Below, one piece after another: positions 14,533 through 22,703 of a DNA stretch of 35,677 nucleotides (position 1 is its first letter; every line of letters starts with the position of its first letter). Where the stretch lies: NCBI GenBank assembly GCA_947174705.1, contig CAMWKB010000013.1, positions 1 through 35,677 on the forward strand, read 5' to 3'. The stretch is from an uncultured Lachnospiraceae bacterium. GTDB taxonomy: Bacteria > Bacillota > Clostridia > Lachnospirales > Lachnospiraceae. A program made the position numbers and the translations under genes. The notes below the pieces were generated by a model that did not search any database, was not told the origin of the DNA, and worked only from the letters and a program-made list of their open reading frames with translations.

Positions 14533-15789
14533 ATGGCAGGAAGAAATTCTGACGATAAGGTAAGATGTTCTTTTTGTAATAAATCACAGGATCAGGTCAA
14601 GAAGATGATAGCCGGTCCGGGAAATGTTTATATATGTGATGAATGTGTAGATATCTGCTCAGATATCATTGAAGATGAGTATGAGGAAGAAAACGAAGTT
14701 GAAGAGATGGAAATTAATCTCCTTAAACCGGTTGAGATTAAGAGGTTTCTGGATGATTATGTAATCGGACAAGAGGATGCCAAGAAAGTATTGGCAGTTT
14801 CCGTCTATAATCATTATAAGCGTGTAACAGCACCTCAGGACGAGGACGGTGTAGAACTGCAGAAGAGTAATATAATTATGGTGGGTCCTACAGGTTCTGG
14901 TAAGACTTATCTTGCACAGACATTGGCTAAAATAATTAATGTACCCTTTGCAATTGCCGACGCCACCACGCTTACAGAGGCAGGCTATGTCGGTGAAGAT
15001 GTGGAGAATATTCTTCTCAAACTTATTCAGGCAGCGGATTATGATATTGAACGCGCGCAGTTTGGCATTATATATATTGATGAGATTGATAAAATTACCA
15101 AGAAGAGCGAAAATGTTTCTATTACCAGGGACGTTTCCGGTGAAGGCGTTCAGCAGGCGCTGCTTAAGATTATCGAAGGAACGGTTGCAAGCGTTCCGCC
15201 TCAGGGAGGCAGGAAACACCCTCATCAGGAACTTTTGCAGATTGATACGTCCAATATTTTGTTCATCTGCGGAGGGGCTTTTGACGGTTTAGAGAAAATA
15301 GTCGAAGAAAGACTCGATAGAAATTCAATAGGCTTTAATGCGCAGATTGTGGAAAAGAGCAGCAAAGATATCGGCACGGTGCTGAAAGAATTGGCGCCTC
15401 AGGATTTGATGAAGTTTGGCCTGATTCCCGAATTTATCGGACGTGTACCTATTACGGTTACATTAGAGGGCTTAGATAAGGCTGCGCTTGTCAGAATATT
15501 GAAAGAGCCTAAAAATGCGCTTATCAAGCAGTATAAGAAGCTCTTTGAATTTGACGAAGTTAATTTGAAGGTAGATGATGATGCAATTGATGCCATAGCC
15601 GACCTGGCATATGAAAGAAAGACCGGAGCCAGAGGGCTTCGCTCCATAATGGAAAATGTTATGATGGATATAATGTACGAAATTCCGTCTGATGATAATA
15701 TATCAGAATGTATATTGACCAAAGAAGCCGTAGACGGAAAGAGTGCGCCGATAGTTAATTATCGGAATCAATTACTACAGGCAAAATAA
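14533..15789 (+). CDS. clpX: ATP-dependent Clp protease ATP-binding subunit ClpX
   Basis: 418 residues. Hexameric AAA+ unfoldase that feeds tagged proteins to ClpP. The N-terminal zinc-binding domain has C12, C15, C35 and C38. The AAA+ core shows Walker A GPTGSGKT (118-125), pore loop GYVG (151-154), Walker B IIYIDEID (179-186), the RKH loop GRKHPHQ, the ClpP-contact IGF loop in NSIGFNAQ, and sensor 2 in TGARGLRS. The start at 14533 is forced by an in-frame stop at 14524. The Shine-Dalgarno GGAAAGG ends about 15 nt upstream, an unusually long spacing, with an out-of-frame ATG (14519) in the gap. It is followed by a weak terminator and ysxC. Confidence 0.98.
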   Translation: MAGRNSDDKVRCSFCNKSQDQVKKMIAGPGNVYICDECVDICSDIIEDEYEEENEVEEMEINLLKPVEIKRFLDDYVIGQEDAKKVLAVSVYNHYKRVTAPQDEDGVELQKSNIIMVGPTGSGKTYLAQTLAKIINVPFAIADATTLTEAGYVGEDVENILLKLIQAADYDIERAQFGIIYIDEIDKITKKSENVSITRDVSGEGVQQALLKIIEGTVASVPPQGGRKHPHQELLQIDTSNILFICGGAFDGLEKIVEERLDRNSIGFNAQIVEKSSKDIGTVLKELAPQDLMKFGLIPEFIGRVPITVTLEGLDKAALVRILKEPKNALIKQYKKLFEFDEVNLKVDDDAIDAIADLAYERKTGARGLRSIMENVMMDIMYEIPSDDNISECILTKEAVDGKSAPIVNYRNQLLQAK

Positions 15790-15816
15790 ATACAATGGAA
15801 TCAGCATGAATAGGAG

Positions 15817-15845
15817 ACGTCGCCGGAAGATACAGGCGGCGTTTT
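15817..15845 (+). terminator. Weak terminator between clpX and ysxC
   Basis: CGTCGCC (15818-15824) pairs with GGCGGCG (15835-15841) with one G-U pair and a 10-nt loop, followed by only TTTT. The gap is 78 nt and no promoter is visible, so some read-through into ysxC is likely. Confidence 0.5.
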
Positions 15846-15867
15846 CAGTATACGCAGAGGGCGAAAA

Positions 15868-16464
15868 ATGGTAATTAAGAATGTAAATTTGGAAAAAGTG
15901 TGCGGCGTTACAAGTAAACTGCCGGATAATAATCTTATGGAAATTGCATTTGCAGGAAAGAGCAATGTCGGTAAATCTTCTCTTATAAACGGACTTATGA
16001 ACCGTAAGTCACTGGCAAGAACAAGCTCTAAGCCGGGCAAGACGCAGACGATAAATTACTATAATATTAATGAAGAACTGTACTTTGTGGATTTACCGGG
16101 CTATGGCTATGCTACGGCAAATGTACAGGTGAAGGCCCAGTGGGGCAAGCTCATAGAAGATTATCTGCATCAGTCTAAAATGCTTAGGGCAGTCTTTTTA
16201 CTGATTGATATAAGACATGCACCGTCGGAGAATGATTGTATCATGTACGACTGGATTGTAGACAGAGGGCACAAGCCCATTATAATTGCTACCAAACTGG
16301 ATAAAATCAAAAAAAGCCAGATAAATAAACAGATAAAACTCATTTGTGACACACTTGACGTAGAAGACGACACGACTGTCATACCGTATTCTGCCATCAC
16401 AAAGCAGGGGCGGGATGAGATTTATGAACTTATTGACCAGATGCTGCAGACCCAGAAGGAGTAA
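15868..16464 (+). CDS. ysxC: Ribosome-biogenesis GTPase YsxC/EngB
   Basis: 198 residues. Essential GTPase that assists 50S subunit assembly in Firmicutes. G1 is GKSNVGKSS (30-38), G2 is in SKPGKTQTIN, G3 is DLPGYGYA (75-82) and G4 is TKLDK (142-146). PYSAITKQG near the end is the G5-like SA motif. An AGAGGG site precedes the ATG. In many Firmicutes lon lies between clpX and this gene; here it is absent. The downstream permease begins 10 nt after the stop, with its ribosome site inside this gene. Confidence 0.96.
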   Translation: MVIKNVNLEKVCGVTSKLPDNNLMEIAFAGKSNVGKSSLINGLMNRKSLARTSSKPGKTQTINYYNINEELYFVDLPGYGYATANVQVKAQWGKLIEDYLHQSKMLRAVFLLIDIRHAPSENDCIMYDWIVDRGHKPIIIATKLDKIKKSQINKQIKLICDTLDVEDDTTVIPYSAITKQGRDEIYELIDQMLQTQKE

Positions 16465-16474
16465 ACTATAGACT

Positions 16475-17686
16475 ATGAAAAATGAAATGATAACATACGG
16501 GAAAGCTATACTGAATATATTGACTGCGTTGGTCATATTGATTTTGTGTATATTCTTGCTGCCGCGTTGTATAGTCTTTTTTATGCCTTTTATTATAGGC
16601 TGGATCATATCGATGATTGCCTCACCGCTTGTAAGGCTTCTGGAAGAGAAACTTAAAATAAAAAGAAAAGCGGTATCAGCCATTGTAATTATTGCGGTTC
16701 TGGCAGGCGTAGTACTGCTTGTATACGGAGTTGGAGCTAAACTGGTCAGAGAGACTATCAGCTTTATTAACGAACTGCCGGCCCTATGGCAGAATGTTGA
16801 AAGCGAATTGACCCGGGTGGGTGATAATCTCAGCGGATTGTATATGAAACTGCCTCTTAATGTGCGGGATAGGCTCATGAATATAGGAAATGAGCTTGGA
16901 ACTTATTTTTCTGATTTTATTGGTACTGTCGGAACTCCTACTTTTACAGCCGTAGGTAATTTTGCCAAACAGCTTCCCGATATTTTCATGTCGGTAATTA
17001 TGACGCTTTTGTCATCATATTTCTTTGTAGCGGAGAAAACCTACCTTTCAAATTTTGCAAAAAAATATGTTCCTTCCGTGATTTATTACCGTTTTGGGTT
17101 AATCCGCAGAAGTTTCAGAAATGCGATAGGAGGCTACTTTAAAGCGCAGTTTAAGATTGAAATATGGATATATCTGATATTATTTATAGGACTGATGTTC
17201 CTTGGAATAGATTACGCATTTGTTATAGCTTTTGGTATAGCTTTTATTGATCTGCTTCCGGTGTTTGGTGCGGGAACGGTTATGATTCCCTGGGCGGTAA
17301 TAGAGATACTCGGCGGAGAATATCAAAGAGCGGTCGGTCTGCTTATCATATGGTGTGTCGGGCAGATTGTGCGACAGGTAATACAGCCTAAAATAATGGG
17401 AGATTCCATTGGTTTTGATCCGGTTCCCACATTGTTTCTGCTCTATATAGGATATAGAGTGGCTGGTGTATTAGGGCTTATTCTGGCGCTCCCTATAGGA
17501 ATGATATTGATCAATCTGTATGAAGAGGGTGCTTTTGATACCACCAAAGAAAGCGTTAAGATTCTGGTTGCAGGTTTCAATAATTTCAGGAGACTCAATG
17601 ACGCAGACCGGAAAATCGTCGCAGAATACGAAAAGTCGCTGCAGGATTCATATGAAAATGCGGGAGAAGAAAATAAAGATTCATAA
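16475..17686 (+). CDS. AI-2E family (PerM/YtvI-like) integral membrane protein
   Basis: 403 residues with about seven or eight membrane helices: two near the N-terminus (about 11-50), one at 65-87, then a soluble region and a helical cluster from about 165 to 350. The conserved family part is in the second half (IGGYFKAQ, then IAFIDLLPVFGAGTVMIPWAV and QPKIMGDSIGFDPVPTLFLLYIGYRVAGVLG). The family includes AI-2 exporters, sodium/proton antiporters and the sporulation protein YtvI; since the organism sporulates, YtvI is possible but not shown. AGAAGGAG lies in the end of ysxC. The C-terminal tail of about 40 residues is hydrophilic. Confidence 0.88.
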   Translation: MKNEMITYGKAILNILTALVILILCIFLLPRCIVFFMPFIIGWIISMIASPLVRLLEEKLKIKRKAVSAIVIIAVLAGVVLLVYGVGAKLVRETISFINELPALWQNVESELTRVGDNLSGLYMKLPLNVRDRLMNIGNELGTYFSDFIGTVGTPTFTAVGNFAKQLPDIFMSVIMTLLSSYFFVAEKTYLSNFAKKYVPSVIYYRFGLIRRSFRNAIGGYFKAQFKIEIWIYLILFIGLMFLGIDYAFVIAFGIAFIDLLPVFGAGTVMIPWAVIEILGGEYQRAVGLLIIWCVGQIVRQVIQPKIMGDSIGFDPVPTLFLLYIGYRVAGVLGLILALPIGMILINLYEEGAFDTTKESVKILVAGFNNFRRLNDADRKIVAEYEKSLQDSYENAGEENKDS

Positions 17687-17766
17687 TTTTAGGGAATTAT
17701 ACTATTATTGCCTCTTGGCGGATATAATTATATATAAAAGCTAAAAGGCAATATAGGAGATTAAAA

Positions 17767-18276
17767 GTGCAAAAACGGATAAGAATATTTTTTGTTATTT
17801 ATATATTAATTCTGATAAAACTTATTGTTTTTAAGTATCCGTATGAACGGCTGGTCGATATTGCGGCTTCCTGGAGCTCGAATGTGGTTTTTGAAGGGCT
17901 TGGAAACGCAAATTTTGTGCCGCTTAAAACAATTAAGATGTATATAAAATATTCCGACAGGCTTAATAGTTTTGAGAACCTGGCGGGAAATATTTTTGCT
18001 TTTGTGCCTTTTGGCATGATGTTTCCGCTTACCATGACACGTTTGAGACGTTTTGGTATTGTTTTTGTTAATGGTTTGACTTTGGTGCTGGGTATTGAGA
18101 TGTTTCAGCTGATCAGCGCATTTGGGGCATTTGACGTAGACGACGTTATTCTAAACTGTCTGGGTATTGTTCTGGGATATGTTATATATGCGGCAGGCTG
18201 CAGTCTGTTCCCGGAATTTATTAAAATTATGGGGATTAAGGAGGAAAAGTATGGAGCGGATTTTGAAAAAAATTAA
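17767..18276 (+). CDS. VanZ-like membrane protein
   Basis: 169 residues starting at GTG 17767, with Shine-Dalgarno AGGAG about 8 nt upstream and no ATG in a better place. Four predicted membrane helices (about 7-25, 77-95, 98-118 and 129-150). The VanZ pattern is visible: NFVPLKTI near 56-63, then ENLAGNIFAFVPFGMMFPL and the DVDDVILNCLGIVLGY segment. VanZ in Enterococcus gives low teicoplanin resistance; for most chromosomal homologues the role is unknown. It overlaps the next gene by 26 nt, so the two are probably translated together. An ATTGCC/GGCAAT inverted repeat (17707-17752) surrounds a TATAAT (17723-17728) upstream. Confidence 0.85.
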   Translation: MQKRIRIFFVIYILILIKLIVFKYPYERLVDIAASWSSNVVFEGLGNANFVPLKTIKMYIKYSDRLNSFENLAGNIFAFVPFGMMFPLTMTRLRRFGIVFVNGLTLVLGIEMFQLISAFGAFDVDDVILNCLGIVLGYVIYAAGCSLFPEFIKIMGIKEEKYGADFEKN

Positions 18277-18817
18277 AACGAACGTTATGGTATCGGCGCT
18301 TATATGCATTATTATCGGCGTCATACTTGTGGCATGGCCGGGTAAGTCCGTACATGTGGTATGTATGACTATCGGAGCGGTTATTGTTATAAGCGGGCTC
18401 AGCAGACTTATCACTTTTATGTTAAATAGGGACGGCAGCTTATATTCGCAGATGAATCTTGCTACGGGAATTGTCATTACATTAATTGGAGGATGGATAT
18501 TATTTCAGCCTGATACGATAATCGCTATTATTCCGATTCTGGTAGGAGTAATTATAATCATACATGGGATAAATAACGTACAGCAGGCGTTATCACTTTA
18601 CCAGAGCCGGTATGAAAAGTGGTGGATAGCCCTGATTCTTGGAATTGCGACGATTTGCTTTGGAGGAGTGCTGGTATTTAACCCTTTTGACGCCATCAAC
18701 ACTCTGGTTATGTTTATAGGATTGTTTTTGATTTATGACGGTATATCCGATATCTGGATTGTGTCCAGAGTTTCCGCTATAACCAAGGTGTTTGAAGAAG
18801 AAAACGAGGGTAAATAG
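18251..18817 (+). CDS. HdeD/DUF308 family membrane protein
   Basis: 188 residues from ATG 18251, selected because AAGGAGG is 6 nt upstream; the frame is open further upstream but only through the VanZ coding region. It has about six hydrophobic helices in paired repeats, such as VSALICIIIGVILVAWPG followed by CMTIGAVIVISGLSRL, and later WWIALILGIATICFGGVLVF. This internal duplication is characteristic of the HdeD/DUF308 family. In E. coli HdeD is linked to acid stress; here no function can be stated. Its ribosome site lies within vanZ and the coding overlap is 26 nt. No good terminator follows; a small CGTTTTT/AAAAACG hairpin (18821-18837) has no T-tract. Confidence 0.82.
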   Translation: MERILKKIKTNVMVSALICIIIGVILVAWPGKSVHVVCMTIGAVIVISGLSRLITFMLNRDGSLYSQMNLATGIVITLIGGWILFQPDTIIAIIPILVGVIIIIHGINNVQQALSLYQSRYEKWWIALILGIATICFGGVLVFNPFDAINTLVMFIGLFLIYDGISDIWIVSRVSAITKVFEEENEGK

Positions 18818-18900
18818 CGACGTTTTTCTGAAAAACGGCAAAATTACAAAAAATTACATAAAATTAGCATATTTTTCTTACTTAATTTTGCTACTTAATA

Positions 18901-18930
18901 TTGACAATTATAGTATAAAAATGTTATTTT
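18901..18930 (+). promoter_or_regulatory. Candidate promoter of the chemosensory locus
   Basis: A perfect TTGACA (18901-18906) and TATTTT (18925-18930) with upstream TG (extended -10) are 18 nt apart. An overlapping alternative is TTGCTA-17-TAGTAT (18888-18916). No flagellar sigma-28 type sequence was recognised. It lies about 55-85 nt before the first gene of the locus. Confidence 0.45.
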
Positions 18931-18986
18931 ATTAGTGATACTAAACGTAGGTAATCAGATTACATGAAATGATGAGGTAAATGGTT

Positions 18987-20081
18987 ATGAAAACGGAGAA
19001 TAAGAAGTATATTTTAATTGTTGATGATGAAGAGGTAAACAGAGAGATACTCAAAGAAATGTTTCGCGACGATAAGTATGAGCTGACTGAAGCTGTGAAC
19101 GGTGAAGAAGCTGTTGCAAGGCTTAAAGAGAAATCTGACTTTGATCTGGTTCTTCTGGATATTGTAATGCCTATTATGGATGGTTTCGGGGTACTGCAGT
19201 TCATGCATGAACAGGAAATGTTAGATGAGATTCCGGTAATACTTATCACCAGTGAAGATGCGTTAGACAGTGAGGATCAGGCATATTCGTATGGAGTAGC
19301 AGATGTAATACATAAACCGTTTTATCCGCATATCGTTAAGAGACGAAGCAATAATATTATAGAGCTGTATCAGAATAAACGGGATATGGAGCAGCGTCTC
19401 AAAGAACAGGAAGAAGAACTCATTGCGAAGGATAAGAAGATTCGTGAGAACAATGAGTTCATGATTGAAACACTCAGCTCAGTTGTTGAAGCAAGAAGTG
19501 CAGAGACCGGAGAGCATACAAGACGTATCAAGTATTTTACAAGGATCATGCTTAAATATCTCATGAAGTATTTCCCTAAATACGGAATAACACAGGATCA
19601 GATAGATGAGATTTCCAGAGCGTCGGCCCTTCATGATATCGGTAAGATAGGAATTGCAGATGCAATCCTGCTTAAACCGGGGCGTTTAACACCGGAAGAG
19701 TTTGAAATCATGAAGACGCATACAACAATCGGATGTGATATCCTGGAGAAGAGTTATAAAGATAAGAACAGTGATTTTTACACTTATGCATACAATATAT
19801 GTCGTCATCATCATGAGAGATGGGACGGTAAAGGATATCCCGACAAACTTGTGGGAGATGAAATCCCTATATATACACAGGTTGTTGCCATTGCCGATGT
19901 CTATGATGCACTGGTAAGCCCCAGAGTATATAAGAGCGCATATGCAAATAATATTGCGTATGATATGATAATGAATGGTGAGTGTGGTCAGTTCTCACCG
20001 GATGTGCTGGAATGTTTTGGGCTTGCCAAAGAAGACTTCTTCAATATTGTTGAAGTAATTAAGATGTTTGATTTTTCATGA
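18987..20081 (+). CDS. Response regulator with HD-GYP cyclic-di-GMP phosphodiesterase domain
   Basis: 364 residues from ATG 18987, which has GATGAGGT 8 nt upstream; the in-frame ATG at 18981 is too close to it. The receiver (about 8-125) has DDEE, phosphoacceptor D58 in LVLLDIVMP, T88 in ILIT and K110 in HKPF. A coiled coil (128-158) links to an HD-GYP domain with all signature residues: GEHTRR, the HD pair in ALHDIGKIGIAD (H216, D217), KTHTTIG, HHHERWDGKGYP and IADVYDAL. It should hydrolyse c-di-GMP when phosphorylated. First gene of the ten-gene locus and followed by a histidine kinase. Confidence 0.95.
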   Translation: MKTENKKYILIVDDEEVNREILKEMFRDDKYELTEAVNGEEAVARLKEKSDFDLVLLDIVMPIMDGFGVLQFMHEQEMLDEIPVILITSEDALDSEDQAYSYGVADVIHKPFYPHIVKRRSNNIIELYQNKRDMEQRLKEQEEELIAKDKKIRENNEFMIETLSSVVEARSAETGEHTRRIKYFTRIMLKYLMKYFPKYGITQDQIDEISRASALHDIGKIGIADAILLKPGRLTPEEFEIMKTHTTIGCDILEKSYKDKNSDFYTYAYNICRHHHERWDGKGYPDKLVGDEIPIYTQVVAIADVYDALVSPRVYKSAYANNIAYDMIMNGECGQFSPDVLECFGLAKEDFFNIVEVIKMFDFS

Positions 20082-20093
20082 TAGATATGCAGC

Positions 20094-20134
20094 ATATGGG
20101 CAGCAATGAACTTAATGTTTTTGCTGCCCTATAT
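20094..20134 (+). repeat. Strong hairpin without T-tract between the first two genes of the locus
   Basis: GGGCAGCAA (20098-20106) pairs perfectly with TTGCTGCCC (20121-20129). ATAT/ATAT extends the stem beyond a bulged T, with a 14-nt loop. The sequence after it is TATATTGTTG, not a T-run, so it is more likely an attenuating or RNA-stabilising hairpin than a full terminator. The 76-nt gap holds nothing else. Confidence 0.5.
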
Positions 20135-20157
20135 TGTTGATTTGAGGGAGGGATATA

Positions 20158-21588
20158 ATGGAATGGAGCGAAGTCGGCGCATTTCCGATTGACGATGCGC
20201 TTGAAATAATATTCGTATTTAATCGCGCCGGTATAATCTCTTATGCAAATAGCGCCGCAAGAAAGAAGCTTGAATACGAAGACGAGCTGTGCGGTCATAA
20301 CGTCTGCGACATTTTTCCTAATACTTTTAAATTAACAGAAGACGGTTTTGCGACCGATTACCCTTTTGGACATGAAGTTCAGAATTTGAATGCATACCGT
20401 AAAAACAGAACCTGCTTTCCGGTTGAAACGAGGATAATAGCTTCCGGCGATAGTTTAGAGTCATACATATGCATGGCGAATGATACTTTAGAAAAGGAAT
20501 ATTTAAGCAGGGAAATTGAGCATGTAAGGCAGGAAGCCGAGCAGGCGCTGAAGGTAAAATCAGAGTTTGTTGCTAATGTAACTCACGAACTTAGGACCCC
20601 GGTAAACGGAGTACTTGGAAATGTCAAGGAAATGCTTGATTTTGTGACGGATGAGCAAGCTCTTAAACCCCTTAGGCTGATAGAACGCTGCTGCGGCGAT
20701 ATGAATAAGATTATTAATAATATATTGGATTTTTCCAAGTTAGAAGCAGGAAAATTTACGTTAGAGCCCAGAGAGTTTAATTTTAGGAATATGCTTGATT
20801 ATGTAAGGTCACAGCATATTAATAAGATGAACGAGAAGGGACTCAGGTTTTTTATGACGGTATCTCCGCAGATACCTGAAAATGTTATAGGCGATGAGCT
20901 GAGAATTGTTCAGATTCTGAATAACCTTTTATCAAACGCGCTGAAATTTACCAGTGTCGGAAAGATTACTTTAGAGGTAGTCAGGACAGCGCGTGTTAAG
21001 GATAAGATGGAGTTATTCTTTATTGTAAAGGATACCGGAATCGGAATTGACAAGGCAGATAAAGATAAATTGTTTAAAAGCTTTTCACAAGTGGACGCTT
21101 CTATTTCCAGAAAGTTCGGCGGCACCGGACTTGGACTTAATATATGTAAGCAGTTAGTAGAGCTTATGGGCGGAAAGATTGAAGCGGAGGGAGAGAGAAA
21201 TAAAGGCACTACTTTTTCCTTTTCCATATGGGTAGGAATAAGCGAAGACGAAAATGCATCACTTTTGCAGGATGACAATAGTTCGATGGGAACTGTAGTC
21301 TTTACTTCGGCTCAGTTAGACGAAGAGGAAGATAACACCGGGGATATAATGGAATTTGGTACACCGGAGAATAAAGAGGCTCTTAAGAAGAACCTGTCTA
21401 AGCTGATTCTATGTGTGGAAATGGAAAACTGGGAAAAGGCTGAGATGTTTATGGATACAATAAGGCAGCTTTCTGAGGGGGCGCCGCGTGAGGTTGCCCG
21501 TATTATCCTCAAGTTAAAGATGGCAGTACAGAAAGAGAATTATGAGAAAGTAAGTTCCGAATACGAGGAATTGAATACATTCTTATAA
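20158..21588 (+). CDS. Soluble PAS-domain histidine kinase with a helical C-terminal extension
   Basis: 476 residues, no membrane segment, so cytoplasmic. A PAS-like domain (about 11-118: EIIFVFNRAGIISYANSAARK) is followed by a short coiled coil, HisKA with H143 in VTHELRTPVNGVLGN, and HATPase with N-box NNLLSNALKF (255-264), G1 DTGIGID, and G2 GGTGLGLNIC. After about residue 360 there is an acidic linker, then an all-helical region (about 405-476) rich in Leu, Lys and Glu (LSKLILCVEMENWEKAEMF). This last part contains no histidine, so it is not a working HPt. GAGGGAGG lies 6 nt before the ATG. It probably phosphorylates one or more receivers of this locus; two flank it. Confidence 0.93.
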   Translation: MEWSEVGAFPIDDALEIIFVFNRAGIISYANSAARKKLEYEDELCGHNVCDIFPNTFKLTEDGFATDYPFGHEVQNLNAYRKNRTCFPVETRIIASGDSLESYICMANDTLEKEYLSREIEHVRQEAEQALKVKSEFVANVTHELRTPVNGVLGNVKEMLDFVTDEQALKPLRLIERCCGDMNKIINNILDFSKLEAGKFTLEPREFNFRNMLDYVRSQHINKMNEKGLRFFMTVSPQIPENVIGDELRIVQILNNLLSNALKFTSVGKITLEVVRTARVKDKMELFFIVKDTGIGIDKADKDKLFKSFSQVDASISRKFGGTGLGLNICKQLVELMGGKIEAEGERNKGTTFSFSIWVGISEDENASLLQDDNSSMGTVVFTSAQLDEEEDNTGDIMEFGTPENKEALKKNLSKLILCVEMENWEKAEMFMDTIRQLSEGAPREVARIILKLKMAVQKENYEKVSSEYEELNTFL

Positions 21589-21603
21589 AAAGGTGGTGCT
21601 TGG

Positions 21604-22662
21604 ATGGTTTATGAGAGTAAGAAAATGAAAGGCGAAAAAGTTCTGATTGTCGATGATGTGGAGACAAACCGGCTGGTTTTGGAAGAAATCATAAAAGATA
21701 TGGGGTGTTCACCTATTCTTGCAGAGGGCGGAGAGCAGGCGTTTGAGCTTGCAAAGAAGCATCTTCCGCAGTTAATTTTAACAGATATCTCCATGCCGGG
21801 GATGGATGGCTATGAATTATGCCGTATGCTTAAGAAGAATAAGGATACGGAAAGTATCCCGATTGTTTTCATATCTGCTTTTGATGATCCTATGGATATT
21901 GTTGAGGGCTTTTTGTTAGGAGGCGTAGACTATATAACCAAGCCTTTTATTTCGGAAGTGGTACAGGCGCGTGTAGGTGTCCGCCTCAGTCTGGACGAAA
22001 CTAGGCGGGAGCTTATGGAAATAAACAGACGGCTTCAGGTATCCCTGACCGAACAGCTAAAGCAGATGGAGTTGGAAAAAAGAAATATACTTTACGCTTT
22101 GGCGAATATAACAATACAAAATTCCAATTATGGTGATGACTATATGGAACGTCTTAGGAAGAATTGCAGGATTTTGGCGCAGGGTATGCAGTTCTCACCT
22201 ATATATGAGGATAAAATTTCGGATACATATATTGATACTATTGAGCTTGCTGCACCGCTTTGTGATATAGGAAACATAGGAATTCCAACGGATATACTTA
22301 AGAAAACTCTGCTTACGGAGGAAGAAGCCGTTATATTGCAGAATCACACCAATATCGGTGCAAGGCTTATAAGTGATTTATATGTTAACAGCGATTATAA
22401 CGAGTTTATCAGCACCGCTATTGAAATCGCACATTATCATCATGAAAGATGGGACGGCGGCGGATATCCGGAAGGCCTTAAGGGTGAACAGATTCCGCTT
22501 GCGGCACAGATCATATGTGTGATGGAAAGATACACTTCACTTACGGAAAAAGGAATGAATAACAGGGAAGAAGCTCTGTCAATCATGCGTGATGAGGCCG
22601 GAATGAAGTTCGGTAATGATATTTTTAAAATATGTGAAAAAATTTCAAGGCAATTTTGCTGA
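21604..22662 (+). CDS. Response regulator with degenerate HD-GYP domain
   Basis: 352 residues. The receiver (about 12-125) is intact: DDVE, D61 in LILTDISMP, S91 and K113 in TKPF. The HD-GYP part (about 150-352) keeps the GYP loop (HHERWDGGGYP, 279-289) and NHTNIG, but the metal-binding positions are altered: HD has become CD (C220, D221, CDIGNIG), the first histidine region GxHxxR has become GDDYMERL, and the usual ADVYD is VMERYTS. A c-di-GMP phosphodiesterase reaction is therefore unlikely. It may act as a c-di-GMP or partner-binding output. AAGGTGGTG precedes the ATG, and the gap from the kinase gene is 15 nt. Confidence 0.9.
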   Translation: MVYESKKMKGEKVLIVDDVETNRLVLEEIIKDMGCSPILAEGGEQAFELAKKHLPQLILTDISMPGMDGYELCRMLKKNKDTESIPIVFISAFDDPMDIVEGFLLGGVDYITKPFISEVVQARVGVRLSLDETRRELMEINRRLQVSLTEQLKQMELEKRNILYALANITIQNSNYGDDYMERLRKNCRILAQGMQFSPIYEDKISDTYIDTIELAAPLCDIGNIGIPTDILKKTLLTEEEAVILQNHTNIGARLISDLYVNSDYNEFISTAIEIAHYHHERWDGGGYPEGLKGEQIPLAAQIICVMERYTSLTEKGMNNREEALSIMRDEAGMKFGNDIFKICEKISRQFC

Positions 22663-22703
22663 TTCTTTGAGTATTATGTTATGACAGGGGGAATGTAAAG
22701 TTG

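Noticed and set aside
16198..16878. Long antisense frame over ysxC and the AI-2E permease
   Set aside because: Shadow of two well-supported genes, with no upstream signals and no recognisable domain.
18821..18837. CGTTTTT/AAAAACG hairpin as the terminator of the HdeD gene
   Set aside because: The stem is weak and no T-tract follows on the plus strand.
18818..18986. A flagellar sigma-28 promoter before the chemosensory locus
   Set aside because: I searched by eye for TAAA followed by a CGATAA-like element and found none; a TTGACA-type promoter fits better.
21355..21588. A functional HPt domain at the C-terminus of the PAS kinase
   Set aside because: The segment contains no histidine at all, so it cannot be a phosphotransfer domain.
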